Shown here: positions 9,760 through 21,502 of the stretch, piece after piece
Layout of the letters: every line of letters starts with the position of its first letter
Position numbering within the stretch: position 1 is the stretch's first letter
Assembly: GCA_019240125.1 (NCBI GenBank)
Contig: JAFAYW010000036.1
Coordinates: forward strand, 1 to 36,564
Length of the DNA stretch: 36,564 nucleotides
Direction: 5' to 3'
Source: Alphaproteobacteria bacterium
GTDB lineage: Bacteria; Pseudomonadota; Alphaproteobacteria; ATCC43930; CGMCC-115725
The notes under the pieces: model-generated
The model's database searches: none
What the model was told of the DNA's origin: nothing
Seen by the model: the letters and a program-made list of their open reading frames with translations, nothing else
Program-made: the position numbers and the translations under genes

Positions 9760-10740
9760 ATGGGCAGGGTGGATGGCAAGCCCTTTCCGACACTGCCTGA
9801 CGCGGTGCCGGTGGCGCGGTTTTCCTGCGCCGACGATCTGCGCGACGCGGTCGCGTTGTGGACGGCCTGGCTGAGCGGCGAGCGCCGCGCCTCGTCGCAC
9901 ACAATCGCCGCCTACGGGCGCGACCTGGTCGGGTTCTTCGACTTCATGACGGGGCATCTCGGCGCACCGCCCGCGCTTGTCGATATCGACGCGTTGACCG
10001 CCGCCGATTACCGCGCCTACCTCGCCTTCCGCGCTCGCGAGGTCGAGCGCGCCTCGGTGGCGCGGGGCCTCTCCGTCATCCGCGGCTTTGTGCGGTTTCT
10101 CGAACGGCGCGGCCTCGCCGCAAATGCCGCGCTGGCGGTATTGCGGGCGCCGAAATTGCCGCACAGCGTGCCCAAGCCGCTATCGATCGCGGATGCCGGC
10201 GACATCATCGAAGCGCCCGCGGAACTTGTCGCAAGCGCGTGGCAGGCCAAGCGCGACGTCGCGGTGCTAACGCTGCTGTATGGCTGCGGCCTGCGTATAT
10301 CCGAAGCGCTCGGCCTCAGCCGAAGCGAGGCCCCGCTCGGCAGTCAGTTGACTATCACCGGCAAAGGCCAAAAGGACCGTTTCGTGCCGGTATTGCCAGC
10401 AGTCCGCGAGGCGGTCGCCGACTATATCGCTGCCTGCCCCTATCCGCTGCCGCGCGAAGGCCCACTTTTCGTCGGCGCCCGCGGGGGGCCGCTCAGCCCG
10501 CGGCTGGTGCAGCAGAAGATGACGACGCTGCGCCGCGCGCTCGGCCTCCCGGAAACGGCAACACCGCACGCCCTGCGCCACAGCTTCGCGACGCACCTGC
10601 TGGGGGCCGGCGGCGACCTGCGCGCGATTCAGGAACTGCTTGGCCACGCCAGCCTATCGACGACGCAGCGCTACACCTCAGTCGAAACCGACCGCCTCCT
10701 CGCGATTTACGATTCGGCGCATCCACGCGCGCGGGCATAG
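9760..10740 (+). CDS. xerC: Tyrosine recombinase XerC
   Basis: Site-specific recombinase that, with XerD, resolves chromosome dimers at dif. It has 326 residues: an N-terminal SAM-like core-binding domain (about 25-125) and a C-terminal catalytic domain (about 145-320). The complete catalytic set is visible: Arg179 (GCGLRISEAL), Lys202 (GKGQKDR), His270 and Arg273 (HALRHSF), His296 (LGHASL) and the nucleophile Tyr305 (TTQRYTS). An intact set and the chromosomal context with DUF484 and priA favour the housekeeping enzyme over a mobile-element integrase. XerD cannot be fully excluded without alignment. Start ATG at 9760 follows GTAGGGTGG. It is probably co-transcribed with DUF484. Confidence 0.93.
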   Translation: MGRVDGKPFPTLPDAVPVARFSCADDLRDAVALWTAWLSGERRASSHTIAAYGRDLVGFFDFMTGHLGAPPALVDIDALTAADYRAYLAFRAREVERASVARGLSVIRGFVRFLERRGLAANAALAVLRAPKLPHSVPKPLSIADAGDIIEAPAELVASAWQAKRDVAVLTLLYGCGLRISEALGLSRSEAPLGSQLTITGKGQKDRFVPVLPAVREAVADYIAACPYPLPREGPLFVGARGGPLSPRLVQQKMTTLRRALGLPETATPHALRHSFATHLLGAGGDLRAIQELLGHASLSTTQRYTSVETDRLLAIYDSAHPRARA

Positions 10741-10846
10741 CGCCCATATCGCGCCAAGAATTGCCGTCCGAGCGAGCGTGGACCAGAAGCAAGTCTTCGT
10801 AACAACAGCGATACCCGCCCGCAGGATCCGCCAGCTCAAAGACCGG

Positions 10847-11020
10847 TTATAGTTGCGTCGCGACAGTGTTGAAGACGCTACTAAGATTTGAGCCGACCAC
10901 TTGAAACGCGCCAATAGCAGCAACAGCAATCAGCGCGGCAATGAGACCGTACTCGATTGCTGTAGCGCCGCCTTCGCACTTAAGCAGTAGATGAATTAAA
11001 TTTTGTGGGCGAAGATCCAC
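10847..11020 (-). CDS. Flp/Fap class IVb pilin
   Basis: Small pilin of the Tad/Flp type, 57 residues, assembled into thin adhesive pili after cleavage by a TadV/CpaA-type prepilin peptidase. The signature is GGATAIEYGLIAALIAVAAIGAF: cleavage is expected after the second Gly, leaving ATAIE with the conserved Glu at +5 and Tyr at +6, followed by one hydrophobic helix. The frame opens at 11062, but the GTG at 11020-11018 has an ideal AAGGAG at 11032-11027 (6-nt spacing) and gives the family's usual length. No tad/cpa assembly gene is in the window, so the gene is an orphan here. It is AT-richer than its neighbours, including its upstream region, which could mean transfer or simply a regulated promoter region. 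Confidence 0.93.
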   Translation of the reverse strand: MDLRPQNLIHLLLKCEGGATAIEYGLIAALIAVAAIGAFQVVGSNLSSVFNTVATQL

Positions 11021-11371
11021 AATGTTCTCCTTAGGCTGTGACAATATAAGTTGCATTGTCACGTTAAGGAGAAGTTAATTGTCGAAAGTACCTGCTTAAC
11101 TTTTACACTAATAAACAAAAAACTACAAAATACTACGTTGTAATCCGATGATGATATTCCGCCATGTGGCTAAGTTCATAGAGAGTGGCTTTCAAGTCTG
11201 CCAACCTATAGACATGGATGGCCGCGACAAGCCCGGTCAAGGGGGTCGAAGAAGGACTCCAGCGAGGCGCAGCATGTTCTGAGCTACAGCGCGATGCATA
11301 AGGCGCCCAGATCGTCGTGCTATCTCCGCCGGTTCAGCTCCGGGCTCGGCGAATCAGGGTGCGTGCCGACG
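11021..11371. other. 351-bp gene-free region between lpdA and the pilin gene
   Basis: The first 140 bp (11021-11160) are clearly AT-rich compared with the rest of the window and contain the ribosome binding site of the pilin (CTCCTT, 11027-11032), the inverted repeat at 11038-11062 and A-rich runs. The promoter of the pilin should be here, but no clear -35/-10 pair was found on the minus strand. From about 11200 the composition returns to GC-rich with no supported ORF, RNA gene or clear lpdA terminator. Confidence 0.6.
11038..11062. promoter_or_regulatory. 8-bp inverted repeat upstream of the pilin gene
   Basis: GTGACAAT, a nine-base spacer, then ATTGTCAC: a perfect inverted repeat ending 18 bp upstream of the pilin GTG, just before its Shine-Dalgarno sequence. 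Its dyad symmetry and spacing suit a dimeric repressor or activator. As RNA it would put a stem directly upstream of the ribosome binding site. Confidence 0.4.
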
Positions 11372-12781
11372 CTAGGTATGAATCGCCCGCCCATCGGCGG
11401 CGAGGGCGGCTTCCTTGAGGGCTTCGGGTAGCGTGGGGTGGGCGTGGCAGGTGCGGGCGATGTCTTCGGCGGAGGCGCCAAATTCCATGGCCAGGGTCGC
11501 TTCCGCGATCATCGTGCCGGCATCGGGCCCAATAATGTGCACCCCGAGCACACGGTCGGTCGCGCGCTCGGCCAGTACCTTCACAAAGCCGTCGGTATCG
11601 CCATTGGCCCGGGCGCGCGGGTTGGCGGTGAACGGGAACTTGCCGATGCGGTAATCGATGCCGGCAACCTTCAATTCCTCCTCGGTCTTGCCGACCGCCG
11701 CCGCCTCCGGCCACGTGTAGACGACCGATGGGATCGCATTGTAGTCGACATGCGTCTTCTGACCGGCCAGCCTCTCGACCAGCGCGATGCCCTCTTCCTC
11801 GGCCTTGTGCGCCAGCATCGGGCCGCGAATCACGTCACCGATCGCGTAAACGCCGGCGACATTGGTGGCAAAGGTGTCATCAGCCACGACGACACGGCCG
11901 GCGCGATCACGCTCGACACCGAGCTGGTCGAGGCCGAGCCCTTCGGTGAAAGGGCGCCGGCCGATCGACACCAGCACTATATCGGCGACCAGGTCGCTGC
12001 GGTCACCGCCCGTGGCAAGCTCAAGATCGAGCGTCACGCCGTCGTTGCCGGGAGTGGCTCCGAGTACCTTGGTCGAAAGCTTGAACGCCATGCCGCCGCG
12101 CGCCAGCAGCCGCTGCATCATCGGGCCGAGTTCCCGATCCATATTCGGCAATATACGGTCGAGATACTCAACAACCGTCACCTTGCTGCCGAGCCGCGCC
12201 CATACCGAACCGAGTTCCAGCCCGATATACCCACCGCCGATCACCGCCAGCCGCTCCGGCACGCGATCCAAAGCCAAGGCGCCGGTCGAAGATACGATGC
12301 GCTGTTCGTCGACCGTGACGCCCGGCAACGGGATGCTTTCCGAGCCGGTCGCGATCACGATCGCGCTCGCCTCGATTTCCTGCGCCGCGCCGTCACCCCC
12401 GGTGACAGTGAGCTTGCCCGGCGCGGTGATGCGCGCGTGTCCCTTCAGCCATGCCACCTTATTCTTGCGGAACAGGAACGCGACGCCGCCGGTCAGCGTC
12501 TGCACGACCTTGTCCTTGCGCTTCATCATCGCATCAAGGTCGAGGCCGAGACTGCCGATGGTGATGCCGTGTTCCGCCAGCCCGTGCTGCGTCTCGGCGA
12601 ATTTCTCCGAGGATTGCAGCAGGGCCTTGGACGGGATGCACCCGATATTGAGGCAGGTGCCGCCGAGACTGGCGCGGGCATCGACGCAGGCGGTGCGCAT
12701 GCCGAGCTGAGCCGCACGGATCGCCGCGACATACCCGCCGGGGCCGGCCCCAATGATGACGATATCGTACCGCTCAGCCAC
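11372..12781 (-). CDS. lpdA: Dihydrolipoyl dehydrogenase (E3)
   Basis: FAD enzyme that reoxidises the dihydrolipoyl arm of the 2-oxoglutarate dehydrogenase complex (and possibly others) with NAD+. It has 469 residues. The FAD-binding GAGPGGYVAA is at about 11-20, the redox disulfide GGTCLNIGCIPSK has Cys43 and Cys48, and the NAD-binding GGGYIGLELGSVWARLG is at about 180-196. The second FAD motif YAIGDVIRGPMLAHKA is near 315-330. The interface motif HAHPTLPE holds His446, His448 and Glu453. The start is GTG at 12781 with GAGAGGCAG upstream. It is last in the TCA block but separated from odhB by the amidohydrolase gene, whose stop lies 41 bp upstream. Confidence 0.96.
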   Translation of the reverse strand: MAERYDIVIIGAGPGGYVAAIRAAQLGMRTACVDARASLGGTCLNIGCIPSKALLQSSEKFAETQHGLAEHGITIGSLGLDLDAMMKRKDKVVQTLTGGVAFLFRKNKVAWLKGHARITAPGKLTVTGGDGAAQEIEASAIVIATGSESIPLPGVTVDEQRIVSSTGALALDRVPERLAVIGGGYIGLELGSVWARLGSKVTVVEYLDRILPNMDRELGPMMQRLLARGGMAFKLSTKVLGATPGNDGVTLDLELATGGDRSDLVADIVLVSIGRRPFTEGLGLDQLGVERDRAGRVVVADDTFATNVAGVYAIGDVIRGPMLAHKAEEEGIALVERLAGQKTHVDYNAIPSVVYTWPEAAAVGKTEEELKVAGIDYRIGKFPFTANPRARANGDTDGFVKVLAERATDRVLGVHIIGPDAGTMIAEATLAMEFGASAEDIARTCHAHPTLPEALKEAALAADGRAIHT

Positions 12782-12822
12782 GCCTGCCTCTCAGTTACGG
12801 TTGGGGAGCAGCGCCCCGGCTC

Positions 12823-13920
12823 TCATGCCTTCATGCCGAACACCCGCGCCGCGTTGCCGCCGAGGATCGCAACCTTCTCGTCGTCGCTGAGGCTTGAGGT
12901 TGCCATGATGGCATCGGCCGGGTGAAGCTCCCAGGGATAGGGATAGTCGCTGCCGAGCATGATCTGGCTTGTGCCGACTTGCGCCGCAAGGTGGCGCAGC
13001 CCTTCCGGTGAGAATACCAGCGCATCGAAATAAAGCTGCTTCAGGTATTCGGTCGGTTTCTTCTTCAAGGTGATGCTCGGGTCGCAGCCCGAGGGGTTGA
13101 CGAAGCAGGCGTGGTCCGACCGGTCGGCGTAGGAGGGCAAATAGCCGCCGCCATGCGCCGACAGCACTTTCAGGTTGGGGAATTTGTCGAGGGTGCCCTG
13201 AAAGATCAGGTGCGACAACGCGATAGTGGTTTCGAGCGGCAGGCCGACTGTGTTCTGCAGCCAGCCATTGCCGCTCAGCTTCTTGGCCAATTCGGGCGGG
13301 CTCTGCGGGTGGATGAACAATACCGCGTTCAATTCCTCGGCCTTGGCCCAGACCGGGTGATATTTCGGGTCGGAAAAGCTCTCGCCGGCAACCGTGCCGC
13401 CAATCGCCGCGCCCTTCAGCCCCTGTTTCTTCATCGCGGTTTCGAGCATCTGCGCGGCGAGGTCGGGGAATTGCAGCGGCAGCGACGCATAGGCGGCGAA
13501 GCGATCGGGCTTTGACGCGCACAGCTCGGCGAGCTTCTGGTTCTGGATTTCGCAGACCTTGCCGGCGAGCTCGCGGTCCTTGCCGTACCAGAATGGGTTG
13601 ATCGACAGAATTTCCATGTCGACACCTTGCGCATCCATGGCCTTCAGCCGCTGGTCCAGCGTAATGAAGGCCTCGGCCTGGCCCAAGGTCGTGTTCTGGA
13701 AGGCCGGATTGTCGCTACCGACCAGTTGCTCGGCCTCGTGGAACAGGCAATGCGCATGCACATCGACCGTCTTGACCCGTTTGCCGTTCACCGCAACCGG
13801 CAGCCGCATCCCGCCCGGTTGCGCCGCCGATTGCGCATGCGCGTCGAGCAGCGGACAGCTACAGAAAATCGCCCCGGCCGTGGCAGCCGCGCCTTGTAAA
13901 AATCCTCGTCTGCTGGTCAT
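12823..13920 (-). CDS. Tat-exported ACMSD-type amidohydrolase
   Basis: Metal-dependent hydrolase or decarboxylase of the amidohydrolase-2 (ACMSD-like) TIM-barrel family, 365 residues. The start is the ATG at 13920: GGAGGGGG (13931-13924) sits just before it, whereas the upstream ATG at 13932 would place that sequence inside the gene. The N-terminus MTSRRGFLQGAAATAG is a twin-arginine signal (SRRGFLQ), with probable cleavage near AHA-Q at 27-30, so the folded protein is exported to the periplasm. Metal ligands: HAH at 55-57, FIHPQ near 204, SAHGGG near 256 and GSDYPYP near 324. Substrate unknown; members act on aromatic acids and related compounds. It interrupts the odhB-lpdA pair and has its own promoter-like region. 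Confidence 0.88.
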   Translation of the reverse strand: MTSRRGFLQGAAATAGAIFCSCPLLDAHAQSAAQPGGMRLPVAVNGKRVKTVDVHAHCLFHEAEQLVGSDNPAFQNTTLGQAEAFITLDQRLKAMDAQGVDMEILSINPFWYGKDRELAGKVCEIQNQKLAELCASKPDRFAAYASLPLQFPDLAAQMLETAMKKQGLKGAAIGGTVAGESFSDPKYHPVWAKAEELNAVLFIHPQSPPELAKKLSGNGWLQNTVGLPLETTIALSHLIFQGTLDKFPNLKVLSAHGGGYLPSYADRSDHACFVNPSGCDPSITLKKKPTEYLKQLYFDALVFSPEGLRHLAAQVGTSQIMLGSDYPYPWELHPADAIMATSSLSDDEKVAILGGNAARVFGMKA

Positions 13921-13949
13921 TTCCCCCTCCATATTGGTCTTGGAGGGTC

Positions 13950-14000
13950 ACTATAGCGACTGCTACTACGTTGTGCTGCATCACCAAAAACTTTTCGGTG
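13950..14000 (-). promoter_or_regulatory. Possible promoter/operator for the amidohydrolase
   Basis: On the minus strand TATAGT (13955-13950) lies about 20 bp before the ribosome binding site, without a good -35. Centred at 13991, some 48 bp upstream of the implied start point, is a 19-bp near-palindrome (13982-14000): arms CACCGAAAA and TTTTTGGTG, one mismatch, one central base. A poor -35 plus an upstream dyad suggests activation by a bound regulator; this is inference. Nothing else is apparent in 14001-14124. Confidence 0.35.
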
Positions 14001-14124
14001 ACGGAGGGGAAGCGATAACACCGAGTCAGCGCGAAGCGTCAGTATGCTTCAGCGGTCGGGTAGTGATTAGCGCGACACGCTCGGGAAAGAATCACCGCGT
14101 CCTGTTGCGCCCCTAGCGTTAGAC

Positions 14125-14150
14125 AAAAAAACGCTGCCGCATAAACGGCG
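14125..14150 (-). terminator. Intrinsic terminator after odhB
   Basis: Minus strand: a stem pairing CGCCG with CGG-CA-GCG (two-base bulge, loop TTTATG; 14150-14132), followed directly by seven T residues (14131-14125). It lies 11 bp beyond the odhB stop. It should end or attenuate transcription of the suc/odh operon before the amidohydrolase and lpdA. Confidence 0.6.
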
Positions 14151-14160
14151 CACGCCGCGA

Positions 14161-15474
14161 CTAGATGTCAAAGAGCAAACGGGATGGGTCTTCGACGCCT
14201 TCCTTGATGCGCACGAGGAACGTCACCGCTTCGCGGCCGTCGATGATGCGGTGGTCATAGCTCAGCGCGACATACATCATCGGTCGAATTTCGACCCGTT
14301 CAGCCCCTGGGTCGCCGACCGCGATCGGCCGCCGCTCGATCTTGTGCATGCCGAGAATCGCCGATTGCGGCGGGTTGAGGATGGGCGTCGACAGCAATGA
14401 GCCGTAGACACCGCCATTCGAGATCGTAAACGTGCCGCCCGACAGATCCTGGATCGTCAACTTGCCGTCGCGCGCCTTGCGGCCGAGAGCGCCGATTTCC
14501 TTTTCGATATCGGCAAAGCTCTTGGCATCGGCGTCGCGCACTACCGGCACGACCAATCCCTGCTCGGTGCCAACCGCGACCCCAATGTCATAGTGGTTCT
14601 TGTAGACGATGTCCTCGCCATCGATCTCGGCATTGACCGCCGGCAACTCTTTCAGACCGGCAATCGCCGCCTTGACGAAGATCGACATAAAGCCGAGCCG
14701 CACGCCATGCTTCTTCTCGAACGCATCGCGCCAGCGCTCGCGCAAGGCCATCGCCGCCGACATATCGATTTCGTTGAAGGTCGTCAGCATCGCCGCGTTC
14801 TGCTGCGCCTCCTTGAGGCGCTCGGCGATGCGGCGGCGGAGGCGGGTCATGCGCACGCGGGTCTCGCGCTCTCCGGGGTCGCGGACCGGCGTCGGGGCCG
14901 CGGGCGGTTCGCGCGGCGGCGCCGGAGTCGGCTCGGGCGCGGGTTCGCGCACCGGCGCCGGCGCCGGCCGGTCGCTCGCGGCGATCACGTCGGCCTTGGT
15001 CAGTCGACCGCCGGGGCCGGTAGGGTTGAGTGCCGACACGTCGATGCCGCTCTCGGCTACAAGTTTGCGTGTAGCGGGACCGGTGCGTTCGAGTACCTGC
15101 GAGCCTTGCCCCTCACCCTGTCCCTCTCCCCCCTCGCGGGGAGAGGGGACACTTGGCACCAACTCGACCTTGTTCTCCCTCGCCCCGCTGGCGGGGAGAG
15201 GGCCGGGGTGAAGGGCAGCCGTCGCCGGGGCGCCCGCGCCGGCTGCAATCGTCCCCAGCACCGCGCCGACCGGCACGTTGCCGCCTTCCGCGACGCGGAT
15301 TTCACCGATCACTCCCGCCTCGGGGGCCGGTACTTCCAGCGTCACCTTGTCGGTCTCCAGTTCGACGACCGGCTCGTCGCGCTCGACGCGATCACCCGGC
15401 TGTTTCAGCCATTTCGCGACGGTCGCCTCGGTGACAGACTCACCGAGTGCGGGCACCTTGATTTCGCTGGCCAT
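14161..15474 (-). CDS. sucB: Dihydrolipoyllysine succinyltransferase (2-oxoglutarate dehydrogenase E2)
   Basis: Core of the 2-oxoglutarate dehydrogenase complex; transfers succinyl from the lipoyl arm to CoA. It has 437 residues. The lipoyl domain (1-78) carries the lipoyl-lysine in ETDKV at Lys43. The peripheral subunit-binding domain is at about 131-165 ([29 protein letters not shown] region), followed by an Ala/Pro/Arg linker to about 205. The catalytic acyltransferase domain ends with [12 protein letters not shown]: His408 and Asp412. The first linker contains an insert, residues 87-122, encoded by a palindromic repeat (15109-15215; see that entry), with [12 protein letters not shown] and [13 protein letters not shown]; the frame stays open through it. 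ATG at 15474, GAGG upstream overlapping the odhA stop, 9 bp gap: translational coupling is likely. Confidence 0.95.
   Translation of the reverse strand: MASEIKVPALGESVTEATVAKWLKQPGDRVERDEPVVELETDKVTLEVPAPEAGVIGEIRVAEGGNVPVGAVLGTIAAGAGAPATAALHPGPLPASGARENKVELVPSVPSPREGGEGQGEGQGSQVLERTGPATRKLVAESGIDVSALNPTGPGGRLTKADVIAASDRPAPAPVREPAPEPTPAPPREPPAAPTPVRDPGERETRVRMTRLRRRIAERLKEAQQNAAMLTTFNEIDMSAAMALRERWRDAFEKKHGVRLGFMSIFVKAAIAGLKELPAVNAEIDGEDIVYKNHYDIGVAVGTEQGLVVPVVRDADAKSFADIEKEIGALGRKARDGKLTIQDLSGGTFTISNGGVYGSLLSTPILNPPQSAILGMHKIERRPIAVGDPGAERVEIRPMMYVALSYDHRIIDGREAVTFLVRIKEGVEDPSRLLFDI
15109..15215. repeat. REP/BIME-like double palindrome inside the odhB coding region
   Basis: About 107 bp with three nested symmetries. 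The outer arms are CCCCTCACCC (from 15109) and GGGGTGAAGGG (to 15215). Hairpin 1 has CCCTCTCCCC (15122-15131) and GGGGAGAGGG (15138-15147). Hairpin 2 has a 12-bp stem with one mismatch (15178-15189 with 15192-15203) and a two-base loop. The C-rich/G-rich unit resembles the dispersed extragenic palindromes whose translation gives LTLSPxGRGEG-like peptides in many proteobacterial genomes. Here it lies within the E2 linker and keeps the frame. It explains residues 87-122 of the protein, which have no counterpart in usual E2 hinges. Confidence 0.85.
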
Positions 15475-15483
15475 CGATTTGCC

Positions 15484-18255
<2,772 letters not shown>

Positions 18256-18313
18256 TTTCCTGTCTCGCGAAACCGAGGCCCGCCAAATAAGCTTGCCGGT
18301 TGCGCCCTCTAGG

Positions 18314-19189
18314 CTATCCCTGCAGTACCTGTTTCATTGTCTGACCGATCAAGGCGGGCGATTCGCAGACCGTGATCCCGGCGCTGCGCATCACCTCCAT
18401 CTTATCGGCTGCCGTCCCTTTACCGCCGGCGATGATCGCGCCGGCATGCCCCATCCGCCTTCCCGGCGGCGCCGCCGCTCCGGCGATAAACCCGACCGTC
18501 GGCTTCATGCGGCTGGCGGCACGCAACAATGCGACGCCTTCTTCCTCGGCCGTACCGCCGATCTCGCCGATCATCACGATCGCCTCGGTCTCGTCGTCGG
18601 CGAGAAACATTTCGAGCACATCGGTGAAGTCGAGCCCGTGGATCGGATCGCCGCCGATCCCGACGCAGCTGCTTTGACCAAGCCCTGCGGCGGTGGTCTG
18701 GGCCACCGCCTCGTAGGTCAGGGTGCCGGAACGTGACACGATGCCGATGCGGCCGCGCTGATGGATGTGGCCCGGCATGATGCCGATCTTGCACTCACCG
18801 GGAGTGATGACGCCGGGGCAATTCGGTCCGATCAGCCGGCTGTGCGAGCCGTCAAGCGCGCGCTTGACCTTGACCATGTCCACCACCGGTATGCCCTCGG
18901 TGATGCAGATCACCAGTTCGATCTGCGCGTCGATCGCTTCCAGTATCGCATCGGCGGCATAGGCCGGCGGCACGTAGATCACGCTGGCAGTGCAGCCCGT
19001 AGCAGCGCGCGCCTCATGCACCGTATTGAAGACCGGCAGATCGAGATGTTTCGTGCCGCCTTTGCCGGGCGTCACACCACCTACCATCTTGGTGCCGTAG
19101 GCGATCGCCTGCTCGGAATGGAAGGTACCCTGCGAGCCGGTAAACCCCTGGCAGATCACTGTCGTATCGGCATTGACGAGGACCGACAT
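18314..19189 (-). CDS. sucD: Succinate-CoA ligase subunit alpha
   Basis: Alpha subunit of succinyl-CoA synthetase, which couples thioester cleavage to nucleotide triphosphate formation through a phosphohistidine. It has 291 residues. The N-terminal Rossmann CoA-binding domain has [20 protein letters not shown] (about 13-32), [20 protein letters not shown] is at about 121-140, and the phosphorylated His248 is in [14 protein letters not shown]. The ATG at 19189 overlaps the sucC stop by one base (TGATG), so translation is coupled. A GTG one codon earlier is also possible. The stop is followed by 58 bp before odhA. Confidence 0.97.
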   Translation of the reverse strand: MSVLVNADTTVICQGFTGSQGTFHSEQAIAYGTKMVGGVTPGKGGTKHLDLPVFNTVHEARAATGCTASVIYVPPAYAADAILEAIDAQIELVICITEGIPVVDMVKVKRALDGSHSRLIGPNCPGVITPGECKIGIMPGHIHQRGRIGIVSRSGTLTYEAVAQTTAAGLGQSSCVGIGGDPIHGLDFTDVLEMFLADDETEAIVMIGEIGGTAEEEGVALLRAASRMKPTVGFIAGAAAPPGRRMGHAGAIIAGGKGTAADKMEVMRSAGITVCESPALIGQTMKQVLQG

Positions 19190-20358
19190 CACGCCGCCTC
19201 TTGCAGGGTCGCGACCACTTTGCGGGCCGCATCCTCGAAATTCTCGGCCGCGGTCAATGGCAACCCCGATTGGCTCAAGATGCGCCGGCCCAATTCAACA
19301 TTCGTGCCTTCGAGCCGTACCACCAGCGGCACGTGCAGATTGACCTCGCGCGCCGCCGCGACGATGCCCTCGGCGATCACGTCGCAGCGCATGATGCCGC
19401 CGAAGATGTTGACCAGAATCGCTTCGACGTTGGGGTCGGAGAGGATCAGCTTGAATGCGGCGGTCACCCGTTCCTTGGTTGCGCCGCCACCGACATCGAG
19501 GAAGTTGGCGGGGTTGCCACCGCACAATTTGATGATGTCCATCGTTGCCATGGCGAGCCCGGCGCCGTTGACCATGCAGCCGATATTGCCGTCGAGCTTG
19601 ACGTAGTTGAGCGCGTGCTTGCCGGCCTCGAGCTCGATCGGGTCTTCCTCATCGGCATCGCGCAGTGCTTCGATATCGGGGTGCCGGAAAAGCGCGTTGT
19701 CGTCAAAGCTGATCTTGGCATCAAGCGCCAGCAGATCGCCGGTACCGGTTACGACCAGCGGGTTGATCTCTACCAACGACGCGTCGAGTGCCGTAAAGGC
19801 CTCATAAAGCGCCGAGGTCAGCTTGACCATCTCTGCCACTTGCTGCCCGGTCAGGCCGAGCGCGAAGCCAAGACGACGGCCGTGAAACTCGGAGAGACCG
19901 GAGGCGGGGTCGATGGCCTCGCGGAGAACTTTCTCCGGCGCCCGCGCCGCCAATTCCTCGATCTCCATACCACCCTCGGCCGCGGCGATCAGTGTGATGC
20001 GCCCGGTCACGCGATCGATCGACATCGCGAGGTATAGCTCGTGAGCGATGTCGCAGCCCGACTCGACATAGACGCGCTTGACCTCGCGTCCGGCGGGGCC
20101 TGTCTGGTGCGTCACCAGCGTGCGGCCAATCAGCTCGCGCGCCGCCTCGGCGACAGCCGCTTCGCTGCGAGCCAGCCTGACACCGCCCGCCTTACCACGG
20201 CCACCCGCGTGGATCTGCGCCTTAACGGCCCAAACAGTGCCGCCCAGCCGCCGTGCCGCGTTCACTGCTTCAGCAGCCGTGTAGGCGACAGCTCCCGTCG
20301 GGATCGCTACGCCGAATTTGGCGAGCAATTCCTTCGCTTGATATTCGTGGATGTTCAT
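19189..20358 (-). CDS. sucC: Succinate-CoA ligase subunit beta
   Basis: Beta subunit of succinyl-CoA synthetase with an ATP-grasp fold and the nucleotide site. It has 389 residues, normal length. It opens [17 protein letters not shown], the conserved N-terminus, so the ATG at 20358 is preferred although the frame extends to 20451; the ribosome binding site is weak. ATP-grasp glycine loop [16 protein letters not shown] is at about 44-59, the metal/nucleotide region [15 protein letters not shown] near 195-209, and [14 protein letters not shown] near 320-333. It lies 108 bp downstream of mdh, with a terminator-like hairpin between them, and overlaps sucD. Confidence 0.96.
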   Translation of the reverse strand: MNIHEYQAKELLAKFGVAIPTGAVAYTAAEAVNAARRLGGTVWAVKAQIHAGGRGKAGGVRLARSEAAVAEAARELIGRTLVTHQTGPAGREVKRVYVESGCDIAHELYLAMSIDRVTGRITLIAAAEGGMEIEELAARAPEKVLREAIDPASGLSEFHGRRLGFALGLTGQQVAEMVKLTSALYEAFTALDASLVEINPLVVTGTGDLLALDAKISFDDNALFRHPDIEALRDADEEDPIELEAGKHALNYVKLDGNIGCMVNGAGLAMATMDIIKLCGGNPANFLDVGGGATKERVTAAFKLILSDPNVEAILVNIFGGIMRCDVIAEGIVAAAREVNLHVPLVVRLEGTNVELGRRILSQSGLPLTAAENFEDAARKVVATLQEAA

Positions 20359-20394
20359 CCGGTCGCTTCGCGCTGCCGTTTGCGGGACGCACAG

Positions 20395-20422
20395 AAAAGG
20401 TCGCCCCGTGACGAGGCGACCT
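20395..20422 (-). terminator. Hairpin plus T-run between mdh and sucC
   Basis: Minus strand: AGGTCGCC, a nine-base loop, GGCGACCT and then TTT (20422-20395). The 8-bp stem is perfect and the tract follows at once. It starts 45 bp after the mdh stop and ends 37 bp before the sucC start. As an intrinsic terminator or attenuator it would separate mdh from sucCDAB expression; the short T-run suggests partial read-through. Confidence 0.6.
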
Positions 20423-20466
20423 ATACATAAGGTCCATCCGGTGCAGCGCAATCACCGCGCCGCGAC

Positions 20467-21465
<999 letters not shown>

Positions 21466-21502
21466 TTAGCGCGAAACCCGGGAGCCGGCAAGCCATCCGC
21501 CT

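Noticed and set aside
9760..10740. Tyrosine recombinase as part of a mobile element
   Set aside because: Flanked by DUF484 and priA, no att-like direct repeats or tRNA; the housekeeping XerC explanation is better.
11438..12925. 495-residue plus-strand ORF antisense to lpdA
   Set aside because: It is the complement of a certain gene, has the Arg/Asp/His-rich composition of GC-rich shadows and no family motif.
15109..15215. Frameshift or assembly error in odhB
   Set aside because: The frame is intact on both sides and the inserted segment is a structured palindrome of known type, so a true insertion is more likely.
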